A DNA stretch of 64,000 nucleotides from Pseudoflavonifractor sp. Marseille-P3106 (lineage in GTDB: Bacteria; Bacillota; Clostridia; Oscillospirales; Oscillospiraceae), in NCBI GenBank assembly GCA_900169975.1, contig LT827120.1:88951-152950 (forward strand), read 5' to 3'. Positions 7,886 through 16,424 of this stretch are shown here, piece after piece (position 1 is the stretch's first letter; each line of letters begins with the position of its first letter). The notes under the pieces are model-generated. The model had not been told where the DNA came from. It saw only the letters and a list, made by a program, of their open reading frames with translations, and searched no databases. The translations under genes and the position numbers were made by a program.

Positions 7886-10438
7886 TCACTTTCGGCTGTA
7901 TGGAGTCTCCTCCAGAGGCAGCGAGGTGCGGAACTTTCCGTCCCGGTTGTAATAGGCGTTCTGCACGGCGGGAGCGGTCGGGATAGAGCAGATCTCCCCG
8001 ATGCCCTTGGCCCCGCAGGCAAGCTCCTCCCGGCTCTTTTCCACGATGACCGAGACCACGTCGGGCGTCTGGTCGGCCCGGAAAAGCCCAAGCGAGGCAT
8101 ACATCCCCTTGGGGGCCCCGTCCACCATAGGCAGCTTTTCCGTGAGGGCGTAGCCCAGGCTCATCACCACGCCGCCCTCGATCTGTCCTTCCACATTGAC
8201 CGGGTTGACCGCCTTCCCCACATCGTGGGCGGCGATGACCCGGCTGACCCGGCCGTCTTCCCCCAGCTCCACCAGATGGGTGGCATAGCCGTAGGCGATG
8301 TGGCTGACGGGATTCTCCCGCTCAGAGCCCAGCTTGTCGGTGATGCCGGTGTACTCCTGGTGAAAATCCACCCCTTCCACCGCATCCAGCGCGCGGCCCT
8401 CCAGCGCCCACCTGAGCTCGGTGGCCGCCCTGCGGGCGGCCTCGCCGGTGAACAGGGTCTGGCGGGAGGCCGTTGTATTGCCCGAGTTGGGGGCAACTGA
8501 GGTGTCCGGCGCGTCCCAGACCACCTGATCGGGGGTGAGTCCGGCCGTCTGGCAGACGATCTGGCAGAGGATGGTGCCCAGCCCCTGGCCGATGCAGGCC
8601 GCAGAGGTCCGGATGTGGACGATCCCTCCCTCGATGTGCAGCGTCACCCGCCCGGTGTCGGGGATGCCCACCCCAAGTCCGGCGTTTTTCATGGCGCAGG
8701 CGATACCCGCCTTGGGATTGGCCTCATAATAGGGCCGCACGGCGTCCAGCGTCTCCACCAGGGCGGTGTCCGCCCCGGCGATCTGTCCGTTGGGCAGCAC
8801 CTGCCCCGGGCGGATGGCGTTGCGGTAGCGGATCTCAAAGGCGGAGATCCCCACCTTTTCCGCCAGCAGATCCAGGTTGCACTCGGCGGCAAAGCAGCTC
8901 TGGGTGACGCCGAAGCCCCGGAAGGCCCCGCAGGGCGGGTTGTTGGTGTAATAGGCCTTGCCGTCGATATCGATGTCCTGGAAGTTGTAGGGCCCGGCGG
9001 CGTGGGTGCAGGCCCGCTGGAGCACCGGCCCGCCCAGGGAGGCGAAAGCTCCGGAATCCGAGACCAGCGTGGCCCGGAAGGCGGTGAGGTAGCCGTTTTC
9101 GTCACAGCCGGTGGTGACCTCCATGGAGAAGGGGTGGCGCTTGGGGTGGCAGAGCATGGACTCGGCCCGGGACATGGCCACCTTGACCGGAGCCTGGGTC
9201 AGCAGCGCCAGAATGGCGGCGTGGTGCTGGACCGACATGTCCTCCTTGCCGCCGAAGCCGCCGCCCACGCACTTGGCCACCACCCGCACCAGCGCCTGGT
9301 CCAGGCCGGTGGCGTCGGCGCACTCCCGGCGGGTCTGATAGATGCCCTGGTCGGAGGACCAGATCACCACGCCGCTCCCCTCGGGGGCGGCCACGGCGCA
9401 CTCGGGCTCCAGGAAGGCGTGCTCGGTGACCGGGGTCTCATACCGGGTGGTCACCACATATTTGCTGGCGGCCAGCTTGGCCGCCGCATCTCCCCGGACC
9501 AGGTGCTCGTGGGAGAGGAGATTTCCCCCCTCCTGGAGCTGGGGCGCGCCGGGGGCGGCCGCCTCCTCCGCCGAGAGAACGGGCTTTAGCACGTCGTACT
9601 CCACCTTCACCATCGTCTTGGCCTGGGCCAGGATCTCCGGCGTCTCCGCGGCGATGAGGACGATGGGATCTCCCCGAAAGTGGACCTCCCCCCCCACCGG
9701 CACCAGCACCCACTGATCCCGTTTGAGGTGGCCCACCTTTATCTGTCCGGGAAGGTCGGCGGCGGTGACCACCCGGACCACCCCGGGCAGAGCCGCAGCT
9801 TCGGAGACGTCAACGGACTTCACGACCGCTCTGGGATAGGCCGAGCGCACCGCGCCGCCATGGAGCATCCCGGGCAGACGGATATCGTCGGTATACTCCG
9901 CCGTGCCGATGGTCTTGGCGGGGGCGTCCACCCGGGGGAGATTCTCCCCCACAGCGCCGGTAAACGTCTCCTGGGGCACAGGGGCGTTCTCCCGGAAGAG
10001 CTTTCCCGCCAGAAGCACCGCGTCCACGATCTTCCGATAGCCGGTGCACCGGCAGATGTTATTGCGGATGGCCGTCTTGACCGCCTGCCGGTCCGGGTCC
10101 GGATCGACATCCAGCAGCGCTTTGGCGCTCATGACCATGCCCGGCGTGCAGAAACCGCACTGCACGGCCCCGCAGTGGGTAAAGGCGTAGGCGTACACCT
10201 CCTTCTCCCGCTGGGTGAGCCCCTCGCAGGTGACCACCTGCTTCCCCTCCATCCGGGAGGTTTTCTGCACACAGGACTTTGCCGCTTTTCCGTCGATGAT
10301 CACCGTGCAGGTGCCGCAGCCGCCCTCGGAGCAGCCGTTCTTCACAGAGGTCAGCCCCAGATCCTCCCGGAGAAAGGTCATCAGTTTGACATCCTTCTCG
10401 GTGGATATCTGTGCGCCGTTCACAGTAAAAGTGTACAT
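7886..10438 (-). CDS. Selenium-linked xanthine dehydrogenase-type molybdenum hydroxylase
   Basis: An 850-residue fusion of an iron-sulfur domain and the molybdopterin domain. Cys36, 41, 44 and 56 fit the plant-type [2Fe-2S] cluster; Cys94, 97, 129 and 131 fit the second cluster. The large domain carries GGGFGGKE and CGAFRGFG. Length and arrangement fit the family described as selenium-dependent xanthine dehydrogenase, in which selenium is a labile cofactor ligand and not selenocysteine; no in-frame TGA is present. The expected role is hydroxylation of purines or related heterocycles in the cytoplasm. No separate FAD subunit gene is in the window. The ATG at 10438 follows AAAGGAGAGG. It is transcribed divergently from ygeX. 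Confidence 0.9.
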   Translation of the reverse strand: MYTFTVNGAQISTEKDVKLMTFLREDLGLTSVKNGCSEGGCGTCTVIIDGKAAKSCVQKTSRMEGKQVVTCEGLTQREKEVYAYAFTHCGAVQCGFCTPGMVMSAKALLDVDPDPDRQAVKTAIRNNICRCTGYRKIVDAVLLAGKLFRENAPVPQETFTGAVGENLPRVDAPAKTIGTAEYTDDIRLPGMLHGGAVRSAYPRAVVKSVDVSEAAALPGVVRVVTAADLPGQIKVGHLKRDQWVLVPVGGEVHFRGDPIVLIAAETPEILAQAKTMVKVEYDVLKPVLSAEEAAAPGAPQLQEGGNLLSHEHLVRGDAAAKLAASKYVVTTRYETPVTEHAFLEPECAVAAPEGSGVVIWSSDQGIYQTRRECADATGLDQALVRVVAKCVGGGFGGKEDMSVQHHAAILALLTQAPVKVAMSRAESMLCHPKRHPFSMEVTTGCDENGYLTAFRATLVSDSGAFASLGGPVLQRACTHAAGPYNFQDIDIDGKAYYTNNPPCGAFRGFGVTQSCFAAECNLDLLAEKVGISAFEIRYRNAIRPGQVLPNGQIAGADTALVETLDAVRPYYEANPKAGIACAMKNAGLGVGIPDTGRVTLHIEGGIVHIRTSAACIGQGLGTILCQIVCQTAGLTPDQVVWDAPDTSVAPNSGNTTASRQTLFTGEAARRAATELRWALEGRALDAVEGVDFHQEYTGITDKLGSERENPVSHIAYGYATHLVELGEDGRVSRVIAAHDVGKAVNPVNVEGQIEGGVVMSLGYALTEKLPMVDGAPKGMYASLGLFRADQTPDVVSVIVEKSREELACGAKGIGEICSIPTAPAVQNAYYNRDGKFRTSLPLEETPYSRK

Positions 10439-10475
10439 ATGCGCCTCTCCTTTATCACGCTTGATTTGTAAGTTC

Positions 10476-10504
10476 AGTCTATCACGAAAATTTTCCGATG
10501 ACAA
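10476..10504 (-). promoter_or_regulatory. Promoter of the molybdenum hydroxylase gene
   Basis: Minus strand TTGTCA (10504-10499), 17 bases, TAGACT (10481-10476). It lies 38 bases before the start codon. Confidence 0.7.
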
Positions 10505-10535
10505 CGGCAATCGCACCGTCAAATTTCACAAAATT

Positions 10536-10570
10536 CTAAAAAAATTTTAGGTACTAGAAAAATTTTTTAG
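10536..10570. promoter_or_regulatory. Twin AT palindromes between divergent promoters
   Basis: Two similar near-palindromes, CTAAAAAAATTTTAG (10536-10550) and CTAGAAAAATTTTTTAG (10554-10570), are separated by 3 bases. They sit between the hydroxylase promoter and the ygeX promoter, directly upstream of the latter's -35 box. This is a plausible site for a shared regulator; the regulator is not encoded nearby. Confidence 0.55.
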
Positions 10571-10578
10571 AAAAAATC

Positions 10579-10607
10579 TTGACTTGCGCCGCAAGGATGA
10601 TTATGAT
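10579..10607 (+). promoter_or_regulatory. Promoter of the ygeX-ygeY-ygeW-arcC genes
   Basis: TTGACT (10579-10584), 17 bases, TATGAT (10602-10607), about 40 bases before the ygeX ATG. Confidence 0.8.
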
Positions 10608-10647
10608 AAGGGCATAATCAAACAGAAACGATTTTGGGAGGGGTTTC

Positions 10648-11859
10648 ATGGAAACGATCAAATGGGCGGCAAACCGGCTGCCGAAGAGCGAGGACAAGGA
10701 TCTGGCGGTGATGTCTCTGGAGAACGTGGCCAAGGCCCGGGCCTTCCACCGCAGCTTCCCCCAGTACTCGGTCACTCCGCTGGCGGAGCTGAGCGGGATG
10801 GCGCGGGAGCTGGGCCTGGCGGGGCTGTACGTCAAGGACGAGAGCTACCGCTTCGGCCTCAACGCCTTCAAGGTCCTGGGCGGCTCCTTCGCCATGGCCC
10901 GCTACATCGCCCAGAAAACGGGCAAGGACGTGTCCGAGATGAGCTATGACTACCTCACCAGCGACAAGCTGAAGGAGGAGTTCGGTCAGGCCACCTTCTT
11001 CACCGCCACCGACGGCAACCACGGCCGGGGCGTGGCATGGGCGGCCAACAAGCTGGGTCAGAAGGCCGTGGTCCACATGCCCAAGGGCAGCGTCAAGACC
11101 CGCTTCGACAACATCGCCCGGGAGGGCGCCCAGGTGACCATCGAGGAGGTCAACTACGACGACTGCGTCCGCATGGCCGCCGCCGAGGCCGCCGCCACCC
11201 CCAACGGCGTGGTGGTCCAGGACACCGCCTGGGAGGGCTATGAGGAGATCCCCGCCTGGATCATGCAGGGCTACGGCACCATGGCCTCCGAGGCCGCCGA
11301 TCAGCTCCGGAAGATCGGCAGGGGCCGGCCCACCCACGTGTTCGTGCAGGCGGGCGTGGGCTCCCTGGCGGGGGCCATCCAGGGCTTCTTCGTCAACCGC
11401 TACCCCGACTGCCCCCCCGCCGTGGTGGTGATGGAGGCCGGGGCCGCCGACTGCCTCTACCAGGGCGCGGTGGCCGGGGACGGCAAGCCCCGGTTCGTCA
11501 CCGGCGATCTCCGGACCATCATGGCCGGGCTGGCCTGCGGTGAGCCCAACACCATCGGCTGGGACATCCTGAAGAACCACACCGCCGCCTTCCTCTCCTG
11601 CCCCGACTGGGTGGCCGCCAAGGGCATGCGGATGCTCTCCGCCCCCGTCAAGGGCGATCCCCGCGTCATCTCCGGCGAGTCGGGCGCCGTGGGCATGGGC
11701 GTCATCTCCACCGTGATGACCGACGAGGCCTACGCCGATTTCCGCGCCGCCGTGGGCCTGGACGGCTCCAGCCGGGTGCTGCTGTTCTCCACCGAGGGAG
11801 ACACCGACCCCGTCAACTACAAGAAAGTCGTCTGGGACGGCGGCTACCCCTGCTGCTGA
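10648..11859 (+). CDS. ygeX: Diaminopropionate ammonia-lyase
   Basis: A 403-residue fold-type II PLP enzyme. The Schiff-base lysine is expected at Lys75 in DESYRFGLNAFKVLGG, and DGNHGRGVAW and GVGSLAGAI match the cofactor-binding loops. YgeX of E. coli splits 2,3-diaminopropionate to pyruvate and two ammonia. In gut anaerobes ygeX belongs to the gene set linked to uric acid and purine breakdown. The ATG follows GGGAGGGG and a consensus promoter. ygeY, ygeW and carbamate kinase follow on the same strand with similar very GC-rich codon use, indicating one transcription unit. Confidence 0.94.
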   Translation: METIKWAANRLPKSEDKDLAVMSLENVAKARAFHRSFPQYSVTPLAELSGMARELGLAGLYVKDESYRFGLNAFKVLGGSFAMARYIAQKTGKDVSEMSYDYLTSDKLKEEFGQATFFTATDGNHGRGVAWAANKLGQKAVVHMPKGSVKTRFDNIAREGAQVTIEEVNYDDCVRMAAAEAAATPNGVVVQDTAWEGYEEIPAWIMQGYGTMASEAADQLRKIGRGRPTHVFVQAGVGSLAGAIQGFFVNRYPDCPPAVVVMEAGAADCLYQGAVAGDGKPRFVTGDLRTIMAGLACGEPNTIGWDILKNHTAAFLSCPDWVAAKGMRMLSAPVKGDPRVISGESGAVGMGVISTVMTDEAYADFRAAVGLDGSSRVLLFSTEGDTDPVNYKKVVWDGGYPCC

Positions 11860-11915
11860 TCTTTTCCCTTCCAAAATAACAGAAATACAAATCAATTCTG
11901 GAGGTTGACACTATT

Positions 11916-13298
11916 ATGGATTTCGAAGCGATCAAGAAGGCGGCCGCCGGCTATCAGGCGGACATGACCGCGTTCCTGCGGGCCATGATCTCCCATCCCA
12001 GCGAGAGCTGCGAGGAGAAGGAAGTGGTGGCCTGCATCAAGGCCGAGATGGAGAAGCTGGGCTACGACAAGGTGGAAGTGGACGGCCTGGGCAACGTCAT
12101 CGGCTGGATGGGCGAGGGCGACAAGATCATCGCCATCGACTCCCACATCGACACCGTGGGCATCGGCAACCTCAGCAACTGGACCCACGACCCCTACCAG
12201 GGCTACGAGGACGATGAGGTCATCTACGGCCGCGGCGGCTCCGACCAGGAGGGCGGCATGGCCTCCGCCACCTACGGCGTAAAGATCATGAAGGACCTGG
12301 GCCTCATCCCCGCCGGCTACAAGCTGATGGTGGTGGGCTCCGTGCAGGAAGAGGACTGCGACGGCATGTGCTGGCAGTACATCGTCAACAAGGGCCACCC
12401 CGAGCTGAAGGACAAGATCGAGTTCGTCATCTCCACCGAGCCCACCGACGGCGGCATCTACCGCGGCCACCGGGGCCGCATGGAGATCCGGGTGGACGTG
12501 AAGGGCGTCTCCTGCCACGGCTCCGCCCCCGAGCGCGGCGACAACGCCATCTACAAGATGGCCGACATCCTCCAGGACGTCCGCGCCCTCAACGAAAACC
12601 CCGCCGACGACTCTGTGGAGATCAAGGGCCTTGTGAAGATGCTCGATCCCAAATTCAACCCCGAGCACTACGAGGACGCCCGCTTCCTGGGCCGGGGCAC
12701 CTGCACCACCAGCCAGATCTTCTACACCTCCCCCAGCCGCTGCGCCGTGGCCGACTCCTGCTCCATCTCCATCGACCGCCGCATGACCGCCGGCGAGACC
12801 TGGGATTCCTGCCTGGAGGAGATCCGCAGCCTGCCCAGCGTGAAGAAGTACGGCGGCGACGTGAAGGTGTCCATGTACATGTACGACCGCCCCTCCTGGA
12901 CCGGCGAGGTCTATGAGACCGAGTCCTACTTCCCCACCTGGATCAACAAGGAGAACGCCGCCCACGTCCAGGCCCTGGTGGACGCCCACCACGCCCTGTT
13001 CGGCGAGGAGCGCATCGGGCCCGACGGCGCCATGCACCTGCGTCACCGCCCCCTCATCGACAAGTGGACCTTCTCCACCAACGGCGTGGCCATCCAGGGC
13101 CGCTACGGCATCCCCTGCGTCGGCTTCGGCCCCGGCGCCGAGAGCCAGGCCCACGCCCCCAACGAGATCACCTGGAAGCAGGATCTCGTCACCTGCGCCG
13201 CCCTCTACGCCGCCGTCCCCGGCCTCTACAAGGCCGAGAACAAGACGTCCGACGTCTCCCAGTTCCGCGCCGGGAAGACCGACAACGACATCAAATAA
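11916..13298 (+). CDS. ygeY: YgeY-type selenium-metabolism hydrolase (M20 family)
   Basis: A 460-residue M20 metallohydrolase. Metal-ligand motifs are DSHIDTVG (His77, Asp79), [10 protein letters not shown], and QEEDCDG with the catalytic glutamate; the later RGHRGRMEI and CHGS mark the lid domain. The YgeY family is linked to ygeX, ygeW and molybdenum hydroxylases and probably opens an amide or ureido intermediate, though its exact substrate is not settled. The ATG follows a GGAGG site. It starts 56 bases after ygeX and is followed by an 11-bp hairpin. Confidence 0.93.
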   Translation: MDFEAIKKAAAGYQADMTAFLRAMISHPSESCEEKEVVACIKAEMEKLGYDKVEVDGLGNVIGWMGEGDKIIAIDSHIDTVGIGNLSNWTHDPYQGYEDDEVIYGRGGSDQEGGMASATYGVKIMKDLGLIPAGYKLMVVGSVQEEDCDGMCWQYIVNKGHPELKDKIEFVISTEPTDGGIYRGHRGRMEIRVDVKGVSCHGSAPERGDNAIYKMADILQDVRALNENPADDSVEIKGLVKMLDPKFNPEHYEDARFLGRGTCTTSQIFYTSPSRCAVADSCSISIDRRMTAGETWDSCLEEIRSLPSVKKYGGDVKVSMYMYDRPSWTGEVYETESYFPTWINKENAAHVQALVDAHHALFGEERIGPDGAMHLRHRPLIDKWTFSTNGVAIQGRYGIPCVGFGPGAESQAHAPNEITWKQDLVTCAALYAAVPGLYKAENKTSDVSQFRAGKTDNDIK

Positions 13299-13326
13299 CC
13301 TGCTTTTTCTTTCCGGAAAAAGCAGG
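13299..13326 (+). other. Hairpin directly after the ygeY stop
   Basis: An 11-bp stem (13299-13309 with 13316-13326) begins at the base after the TAA. No T run follows, so it looks like a processing or mRNA-stabilising hairpin and not a full terminator. Confidence 0.6.
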
Positions 13327-13435
13327 CAAAAAGAACTTCCACAGTTTCCTCCTCTTCCGGGGGAAGAGGGCCAAACTCCCTGTACGACGCTGAACCGATC
13401 CACCCATCATTTATTATTTTTAAGGAGTGCTGACC

Positions 13436-14635
13436 ATGGATAAGACTTTGCAGATGTACATCGACAAGCTCAACAAGCTCAACTTCAAGGAGATGTACGA
13501 GGGCGACTTCTTCCTCACCTGGGAAAAGACCGACGACGAGCTGGAGGCCGTCTTTACCGTCGCCGACGCCCTGCGCTACATGCGCGAGAACAACATCTCC
13601 ACCAAGATCTTCGAGTCCGGCCTGGGCATCTCCCTCTTCCGCGACAACTCCACCCGCACCCGTTTCTCCTTCGCCTCCGCCTGCAACCTGCTGGGCCTGG
13701 AGGTCCAGGACCTGGACGAGGGCAAGAGCCAGATCGCCCACGGCGAGACCGTCCGTGAGACCGCCAACATGATCTCCTTCATGGCAGACGTCATCGGCAT
13801 CCGGGACGACATGTACATCGGCAAGGGCAACGCCTACATGCACGAAGTGGTCAACTCCGTCACCCAGGGCCGCAAGGACGGCGTCCTGGAGCAGAAGCCC
13901 ACTCTGGTCAACCTCCAGTGCGACATCGACCACCCCACCCAGTGCATGGCCGATATGCTCCACATCATCCACACCTTCGGCGGCGTGGAGAACCTCAAGG
14001 GCAAGAAGGTCGCCATGTCCTGGGCCTACTCCCCCTCCTACGGCAAGCCCCTCTCCGTGCCCCAGGGCGTCATCGGCCTGATGACCCGCTTCGGCATGGA
14101 CGTGGTCCTGGCCCATCCCGAGGGCTACGAGGTCATGCCCGAGGTGGAGGAGGTCGCCAGGGCCAACGCCGCCAAGACCGGCGGCAGCTTCACCAAGACC
14201 AACTCCATGGCCGAGGCCTTCCGGGACGCCGACATCGTCTATCCCAAGAGCTGGGCCCCCTTCGCCGCCATGGAGAAGCGCACCGACCTCTACGCCAAGG
14301 GCGACAGCGACGGCATCAAGGCTCTGGAGAAGGAGCTGCTGGCCCAGAACGCCCAGCACAAGGACTGGTGCTGCACCGAGGAGCTGATGAAGACCACCCG
14401 GGACGGCAAGGCCCTCTACCTGCACTGCCTGCCCGCCGACATCAACGGCGTCTCCTGCGTGGACGGCGAGGTGGAGGCCTCCGTGTTTGACCGCTACCGC
14501 GATCCGCTCTACAAAGAGGCTTCCTTCAAGCCCTACGTCATCGCCGCCATGATCTTCCTGGCCAAGTGCCGGGATCCCCAGGCCGTGCTCAAGGCTCTGG
14601 AAGAGCGCGGCGTGAAGCGCCAGTTCTCCAAATAA
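13436..14635 (+). CDS. ygeW: YgeW knotted carbamoyltransferase
   Basis: A 399-residue member of the aspartate/ornithine carbamoyltransferase superfamily. The carbamoyl-phosphate motif is DNSTRTRFSF near residue 65, and HCLPADI replaces the ornithine loop HCLP. YgeW forms a knotted fold and lacks ornithine or aspartate specificity; its likely role here is phosphorolysis of a carbamoylated intermediate to carbamoyl phosphate. The ATG at 13436 is preferred over an in-frame GTG 9 bases upstream because the GGAG site lies at the right distance from the ATG. Carbamate kinase follows, which fits carbamoyl phosphate as the product. Confidence 0.93.
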   Translation: MDKTLQMYIDKLNKLNFKEMYEGDFFLTWEKTDDELEAVFTVADALRYMRENNISTKIFESGLGISLFRDNSTRTRFSFASACNLLGLEVQDLDEGKSQIAHGETVRETANMISFMADVIGIRDDMYIGKGNAYMHEVVNSVTQGRKDGVLEQKPTLVNLQCDIDHPTQCMADMLHIIHTFGGVENLKGKKVAMSWAYSPSYGKPLSVPQGVIGLMTRFGMDVVLAHPEGYEVMPEVEEVARANAAKTGGSFTKTNSMAEAFRDADIVYPKSWAPFAAMEKRTDLYAKGDSDGIKALEKELLAQNAQHKDWCCTEELMKTTRDGKALYLHCLPADINGVSCVDGEVEASVFDRYRDPLYKEASFKPYVIAAMIFLAKCRDPQAVLKALEERGVKRQFSK

Positions 14636-14654
14636 GAGTTCCCCCCTCACCTCT

Positions 14655-14701
14655 GGCCCGTCCCGGATACGACATACTGTGTGCGGGGCGGGCCGTCTTT
14701 T
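14655..14701 (+). terminator. Partial terminator between ygeW and carbamate kinase
   Basis: GGCCCGTCCCG (14655-14665) pairs with CGGGGCGGGCC (14684-14694) and is followed by GTCTTTT. It may reduce expression of the downstream kinase gene. Confidence 0.6.
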
Positions 14702-14745
14702 CTCATGATACAGGATACAGGTTATACAGGAGGTATTGTTTGAAT

Positions 14746-15687
14746 ATGGGTAAACGAATCGTGATCGCTCTGGGCGGCAACGCCCTGGGCAGCAACCTGC
14801 CCGAGCAGATGGTGGCCGTGAAGCAGACCTCCAGGGCCATCGCCGATCTCATCCAGGCGGGCAACCAGGTGGTCATCGCCCACGGCAACGGCCCCCAGGT
14901 GGGCATGATCCAGAAGGCCATGGCCGAGCTCACCCGCACCGATCCGGAGAAGTACATCCCCTGCCCCCTCTCCGTCTGCGTGGCCATGAGCCAGGGCTAC
15001 ATCGGCTACGACCTGCAGAACGGCCTGCGGGAGGAGCTGCTGGACCGGGGCATCCAAAAGGGGGTCTCCACCGTGCTCACCCAGGTGGAGGTGGACCCCG
15101 CCGACCCCGCCTTCCAGCATCCCACCAAGCCCATCGGCGCCTTCATGAGCAAGGAAGAGGCCGACAGGCTGGTGGCCGAGCGCGGCTATGACGTCATCGA
15201 GGACGCCGGCCGGGGCTACCGCCGGGTGGTCGCCTCCCCCAAGCCCGTCTCCATCGTGGAGATCGAGTCCATCCGGGACATGGTGGACGCCGGACTGGTG
15301 GTGGTTGCCTGCGGCGGCGGCGGCATCCCCGTGTTCCAGACCGAGGGGCATCACCTCAAGGGCGCGGCCGCCGTCATCGACAAGGACTTCGCCTCCTGCA
15401 CCCTGGCCCAGCAGCTGGACGCCGACATGCTCATCATCCTCACCGCGGTGGAGAAGGTCGCTGTGAACTTCGGCAAGCCCGACCAGAAGTGGCTGGACGC
15501 CCTCACCCCGGAGCAGGCCCGGGCCTATATGGACGAGGGGCAGTTCGCCCCCGGCTCCATGCTCCCCAAGGTCCAGGCCGCCGTGGCCTTCGCCGAGAGC
15601 AAGCCCGGCCGCTCCGCCCTCATCACTCTGCTGGAGAAGGCCAAGGACGGCATCGAAGGCAAGACCGGCACCGTCATCCGCCGGTAA
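14746..15687 (+). CDS. arcC: Carbamate kinase
   Basis: A 313-residue amino-acid-kinase-fold enzyme. IALGGNALG at the N-terminus, IAHGNGPQVG, the substrate loop PTKPIGAFM and ACGGGGIPV are all family signatures. It converts carbamoyl phosphate and ADP to ATP, ammonia and CO2 in the cytoplasm, so it would harvest ATP from the YgeW product. The ATG at 14746 follows AGGAGGT by ten bases; an in-frame TTG two codons earlier is too close to that site. Last gene of the yge unit; a long hairpin follows. Confidence 0.95.
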   Translation: MGKRIVIALGGNALGSNLPEQMVAVKQTSRAIADLIQAGNQVVIAHGNGPQVGMIQKAMAELTRTDPEKYIPCPLSVCVAMSQGYIGYDLQNGLREELLDRGIQKGVSTVLTQVEVDPADPAFQHPTKPIGAFMSKEEADRLVAERGYDVIEDAGRGYRRVVASPKPVSIVEIESIRDMVDAGLVVVACGGGGIPVFQTEGHHLKGAAAVIDKDFASCTLAQQLDADMLIILTAVEKVAVNFGKPDQKWLDALTPEQARAYMDEGQFAPGSMLPKVQAAVAFAESKPGRSALITLLEKAKDGIEGKTGTVIRR

Positions 15688-15689
15688 AA

Positions 15690-15731
15690 CAGCAGACCCC
15701 CCGGCCGCATTTGCGGCCGGGGGGTCTGCTG
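15690..15731. terminator. Strong hairpin after carbamate kinase
   Basis: A 20-bp near-continuous inverted repeat centred at 15710 lies between convergent genes. It lacks a clear T tract on either side but is strong enough to end transcription both ways. Confidence 0.7.
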
Positions 15732-15769
15732 TGAGAAAGGGTGGGACAGGTCCTGCCTCTGACTGCCGC

Positions 15770-16315
15770 TTATCCCAGCAGCGCCGCCAGCTCGGAGGGG
15801 CTCGGCACGTCGCCGACAGTCTTTCCGTAATGGGCGTAAGTAATGGTCAGCGCCTGATCCACCACGAACACGGCGGGGAGCTGGAGCTCATCCCCCTCGT
15901 AGTCTCCGTGCTGAAATCCGTTGGCCTTTGCCTTGGCAATCTTCCCCATAGTCTTCAGATCGACCATCTTCTCCTTGGAGGGGGCGGGCAGAATCTCAAA
16001 TTGCCGGTAGAGCTTCTGCTCCGGGTCACAGATGATGGAGAAGGGCAGGTCACCCTCCTTCATCTGCCCGGCCAGCTTGGCGGGATCGGACTGGAGCACC
16101 ACCAGCATCTGTCCGCCGGCACCGGCGATCTTATCGTGCTGGAGGGCGAACTCATGGATATCATACTGGCAGAGCGTACAGCCGTAGTAGCGCAGAAAAA
16201 CCAGAGCGGTCTTTCCCGCTGTCTTTTTCACCGTCTCAGAGAGCACGCATCCAGCGGAAAATGGGGTATCATAGGTAAAATCGGGCATCTTTTCGCCCTG
16301 ATTCAGCTTTGCCAT
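15770..16315 (-). CDS. Peroxiredoxin-like AhpC/TSA family protein
   Basis: A 181-residue thioredoxin-fold protein. The active site reads RYYGCTLCQYDIHEF, a CxxC arrangement, where classical peroxiredoxins have a single peroxidatic Cys with a Thr three residues before it. This places it among AhpC/TSA-like redox proteins that may reduce peroxides or act as disulfide reductases. No signal peptide is visible. It is the last gene of a leftward group but has its own AT-rich upstream region. Confidence 0.8.
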   Translation of the reverse strand: MAKLNQGEKMPDFTYDTPFSAGCVLSETVKKTAGKTALVFLRYYGCTLCQYDIHEFALQHDKIAGAGGQMLVVLQSDPAKLAGQMKEGDLPFSIICDPEQKLYRQFEILPAPSKEKMVDLKTMGKIAKAKANGFQHGDYEGDELQLPAVFVVDQALTITYAHYGKTVGDVPSPSELAALLG

Positions 16316-16364
16316 TCCAAAGGACTCCTTTCGATCCGGGTTTGTCCGGTCATTTTTAAATATT

Positions 16365-16394
16365 ATGGTATTTTAAATATTTGAATTCTGTCAA
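16365..16394 (-). promoter_or_regulatory. Candidate promoter of the peroxiredoxin gene
   Basis: Minus strand TTGACA (16394-16389), 18 bases, TACCAT (16370-16365), in an AT-rich stretch with repeated AATATTTAAA motifs. Confidence 0.5.
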
Positions 16395-16424
16395 CTATTT
16401 CCTGCTGCCGCGGCAAAGGAAAAA

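Noticed and set aside
7886..10438. Selenocysteine in the selenium-linked hydroxylase
   Set aside because: No in-frame TGA exists; in this enzyme class selenium is a cofactor ligand and not an encoded residue.
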